Source: Simmondsia chinensis (lineage: Eukaryota; Streptophyta; Magnoliopsida; Caryophyllales; Simmondsiaceae). Taken from it: DNA of 64,000 bases. The translations under genes were made by a program, and so were the position numbers. Every line of letters begins with the position of its first letter. Positions within the stretch are counted from its first letter, which is position 1. Shown here piece after piece: positions 62,544 through 64,000 of the stretch. Below the pieces are notes generated by a model. That model was not told the origin of the DNA and searched no databases. It was given only the letters and a program-made list of their open reading frames with translations. The stretch covers positions 632,501 through 696,500 of the forward strand of contig JAGTTD010000008.1 in the NCBI GenBank assembly GCA_018398585.1. Direction: 5' to 3'.

Positions 62544-62721
62544 TTTTTTTTGGTAACGAGGAATTAGGCTGCCCCAACCAACCCCGGACCATGAGAACAA
62601 CCCACAAGCCCCCATGAGCAGGTAAGTCATGAGTATATCCTCAACGAGAATCGAACTCCTTACCCCTGAGCGATGACCGTATGGGTAAGACACGCCACCA
62701 ACTGAGTCACCCCATGATGGG
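62544..62721 (-). mobile_element. tRNA-derived SINE with poly(A) tail, 178 bp
   Basis: Minus-strand reading: A box TGACTCAGTTGG (plus 62698-62709), B box region GGAGTTCGATTCTC (62646-62659), a body ending CCTCGTTACC and A9. ATTAATATAATAAAG and ATTAACATAATAAAG flank it (plus 62722-62736 and 62529-62543). It is unrelated to the 5S-headed family. Confidence 0.85.
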
Positions 62722-62869
62722 CTTTATTATATTAATGCCAAATCAAAAAGAGTATTCTTGTGAGAAGTAAAAACTGAAATTGCTTTGATATTAATAATAT
62801 AAGCCCTAAAAATAATATTTACGATAAATACATTGTTTATAGAACTTCCTAAAATATAACAACGGGCTA

Positions 62870-63180
62870 TTTTCTAGTTGACAGGAAGTAGGTCGAATAT
62901 AGGAAATGAAAATTAATTAGCAATTTTAATTCTTTCAAAACATATAAAGTAATTTACCTAACCTCCTTGGGTAAACATATAAAGTAATTTACCTAACCTC
63001 CTTGGGTAAGTCTTAATTCTTTTATTTAACTAGCCTCCACAAGGAAAATTTTATTTCCCATTATAACAATCAAACGTTTTTACCTACTGAGAAGTTGACA
63101 CATTAATTAATTTTTAAAAAATATAATTTTTTGTAGAAATTTAATTCACGTGACAACCAAAGTTGGCCTTTAATATCGCA
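62870..63180. repeat. MITE, family 'CAGGAAGTAGG / CAACCAAAC'
   Basis: GACAGGAAGTAGGTCGAATA at the left and GTGACAACCAAAGTTGGCC at the right, as at 54435-54730. Contains a 35-bp tandem duplication (62941-62975, 62976-63010). Confidence 0.55.
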
Positions 63181-63194
63181 TTTTTTGACATACT

Positions 63195-63830
63195 ATCATT
63201 GTTATTAAAATCTCGATTTGAATATTAGAATCTTACGATTATACGATTTCACAATTGTCCACCGATCTGAATCATAAGTAGAATCATAATTTTGTAGAAT
63301 CTTATGATTTATTGATATTATAGGAAATTAAAGGATAGAATCGCAAAGCGATTTTACTATTCTACCAATCCGACCTCGATTCTACCAACATATATAAGTA
63401 AAAAGTAAAAATGTAAAAAAATCAAGCATATACTCTAAACAAACTTACTTTATTAGTTTGAAGTTAAAAAAAGTAAATTAAGCATTATATACTTTCAAAC
63501 AACTTAAATTAAGTTTAGTTTTATGTTTTAACCATAATATAAAGTTCGATTAGCATCATTTATCATAAAAGTTCTCATGATTACTGTAGCATAACATGAT
63601 ACATCTATGGTGCATGATAATATTTTTATATAGTTGATTATATTTCTTACGTATACCCATGTAATTAAAGATCTTATTAATAATTTTTTGAATTATATAA
63701 CTGCTATTAATATAAAAAATAATTATAATATACATTTAGAATCTTATGGTTCTCAATCGATTCTAAGATTCTAATTCTAAAAGTTCTTTCTAATTCTAAG
63801 TAGAATCCTAATTTTAATAACCTTTGCACG
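63195..63830. repeat. MITE, family 'TTGTTATTAAAATCTCGATT'
   Basis: Left end TTGTTATTAAAATCTCG; right end is the inverse (CCTAATTTTAATAACCT). AGAATCTTACGATT and its inverse AATCGATTCTAAGATTCT fill the arms. Confidence 0.6.
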
Positions 63831-63839
63831 CTATTGCTA

Positions 63840-64000
63840 TTTGAATTAGAGCACGTGCAGGCCACGTGTCCCTAACAAGAAGTTATTGGTGGTGAGACAC
63901 TATTAAGACTGTAAAATATCTAAAACCCTAAACCCCGAATGAATACAAGAGAACCAATCCATCTCCCGAAACCTCCAATTTCATTTGTCAGCGATTAAAA
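63840..64000. promoter_or_regulatory. Possible promoter/leader of the next gene
   Basis: CACGTG twice (about 63852 and 63863), AAACCCTAAACCCC telo-box words near 63921, and CT-rich sequence typical of leaders. No ORF starts inside the window, so direction is a guess. Confidence 0.35.

Noticed and set aside
62640..62721. tRNA gene on the minus strand
   Set aside because: A and B boxes exist but no cloverleaf acceptor pairing was seen, and the unit continues to a poly(A) tail between TSDs, so it is a SINE.

Overview
This is nuclear DNA of a flowering plant, most likely a core eudicot. The genes are intron-rich with GT-AG introns, the proteins are plant-type, intergenic DNA is AT-rich, and LINEs, SINEs, MITEs and LTR remnants are dense. 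I cannot fix the species. Six protein-coding genes can be supported.

Layout. 1-5561 (-): 5' two thirds of a GT47 exostosin-family glycosyltransferase gene (ARAD-like), running off the left edge. 5.7-11.4 kb: intergenic, several foldback MITEs and one 5S-headed SINE. 11531-23958 (+): ER membrane M28 zinc peptidase (ERMP1-like), 21 coding exons, 868 aa. 24-27.7 kb: SINE/LINE tails and MITEs. 27794-32556 (+): cytosolic ribosomal protein uL22/RPL17, 7 coding exons, 176 aa, with a pair of probable H/ACA snoRNAs in intron 3. 34366-40339 (+): near-complete but broken L1 retrotransposon with an RNase H domain, inside a foldback element. 41-45 kb: MITEs and a solo LTR. 45.2-47667 (+): signal peptidase complex subunit 1 with a leader intron holding a seven-copy ~155-bp tandem array. 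48-53.6 kb: repeat-rich. 53.7-57253 (+): F-box/kelch protein with a leader intron and a uORF. 59911-61934 (+): small acylated protein of unknown function, resembling At3g27210. The last 2 kb holds MITEs, a tRNA-derived SINE and probably the promoter of a next gene.

The genes do not form a pathway: cell-wall glycosylation, ER proteolysis, ribosome, ER secretion, SCF ubiquitylation and a membrane-anchored unknown. From memory, the order exostosin - M28 peptidase - RPL17 - F-box/kelch matches Arabidopsis At1g67410, 67420, 67430 and 67480, which suggests conserved microsynteny.

The most interesting system is a LINE/SINE pair. A (TTG)n-ended ~120-bp 3' module recurs about 25 times. It forms the 3' end of an RTE-clade LINE relic (2187-2646) and the tail of a SINE whose head derives from 5S rRNA. 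Two composite copies have perfect 15- and 17-bp target-site duplications (TSDs). Other strong signals are the H/ACA snoRNA pair with covarying stems, a GC-AG intron in RPL17, two MULE-type MITEs with exact 9-bp TSDs, and the intronic tandem array of SPCS1.
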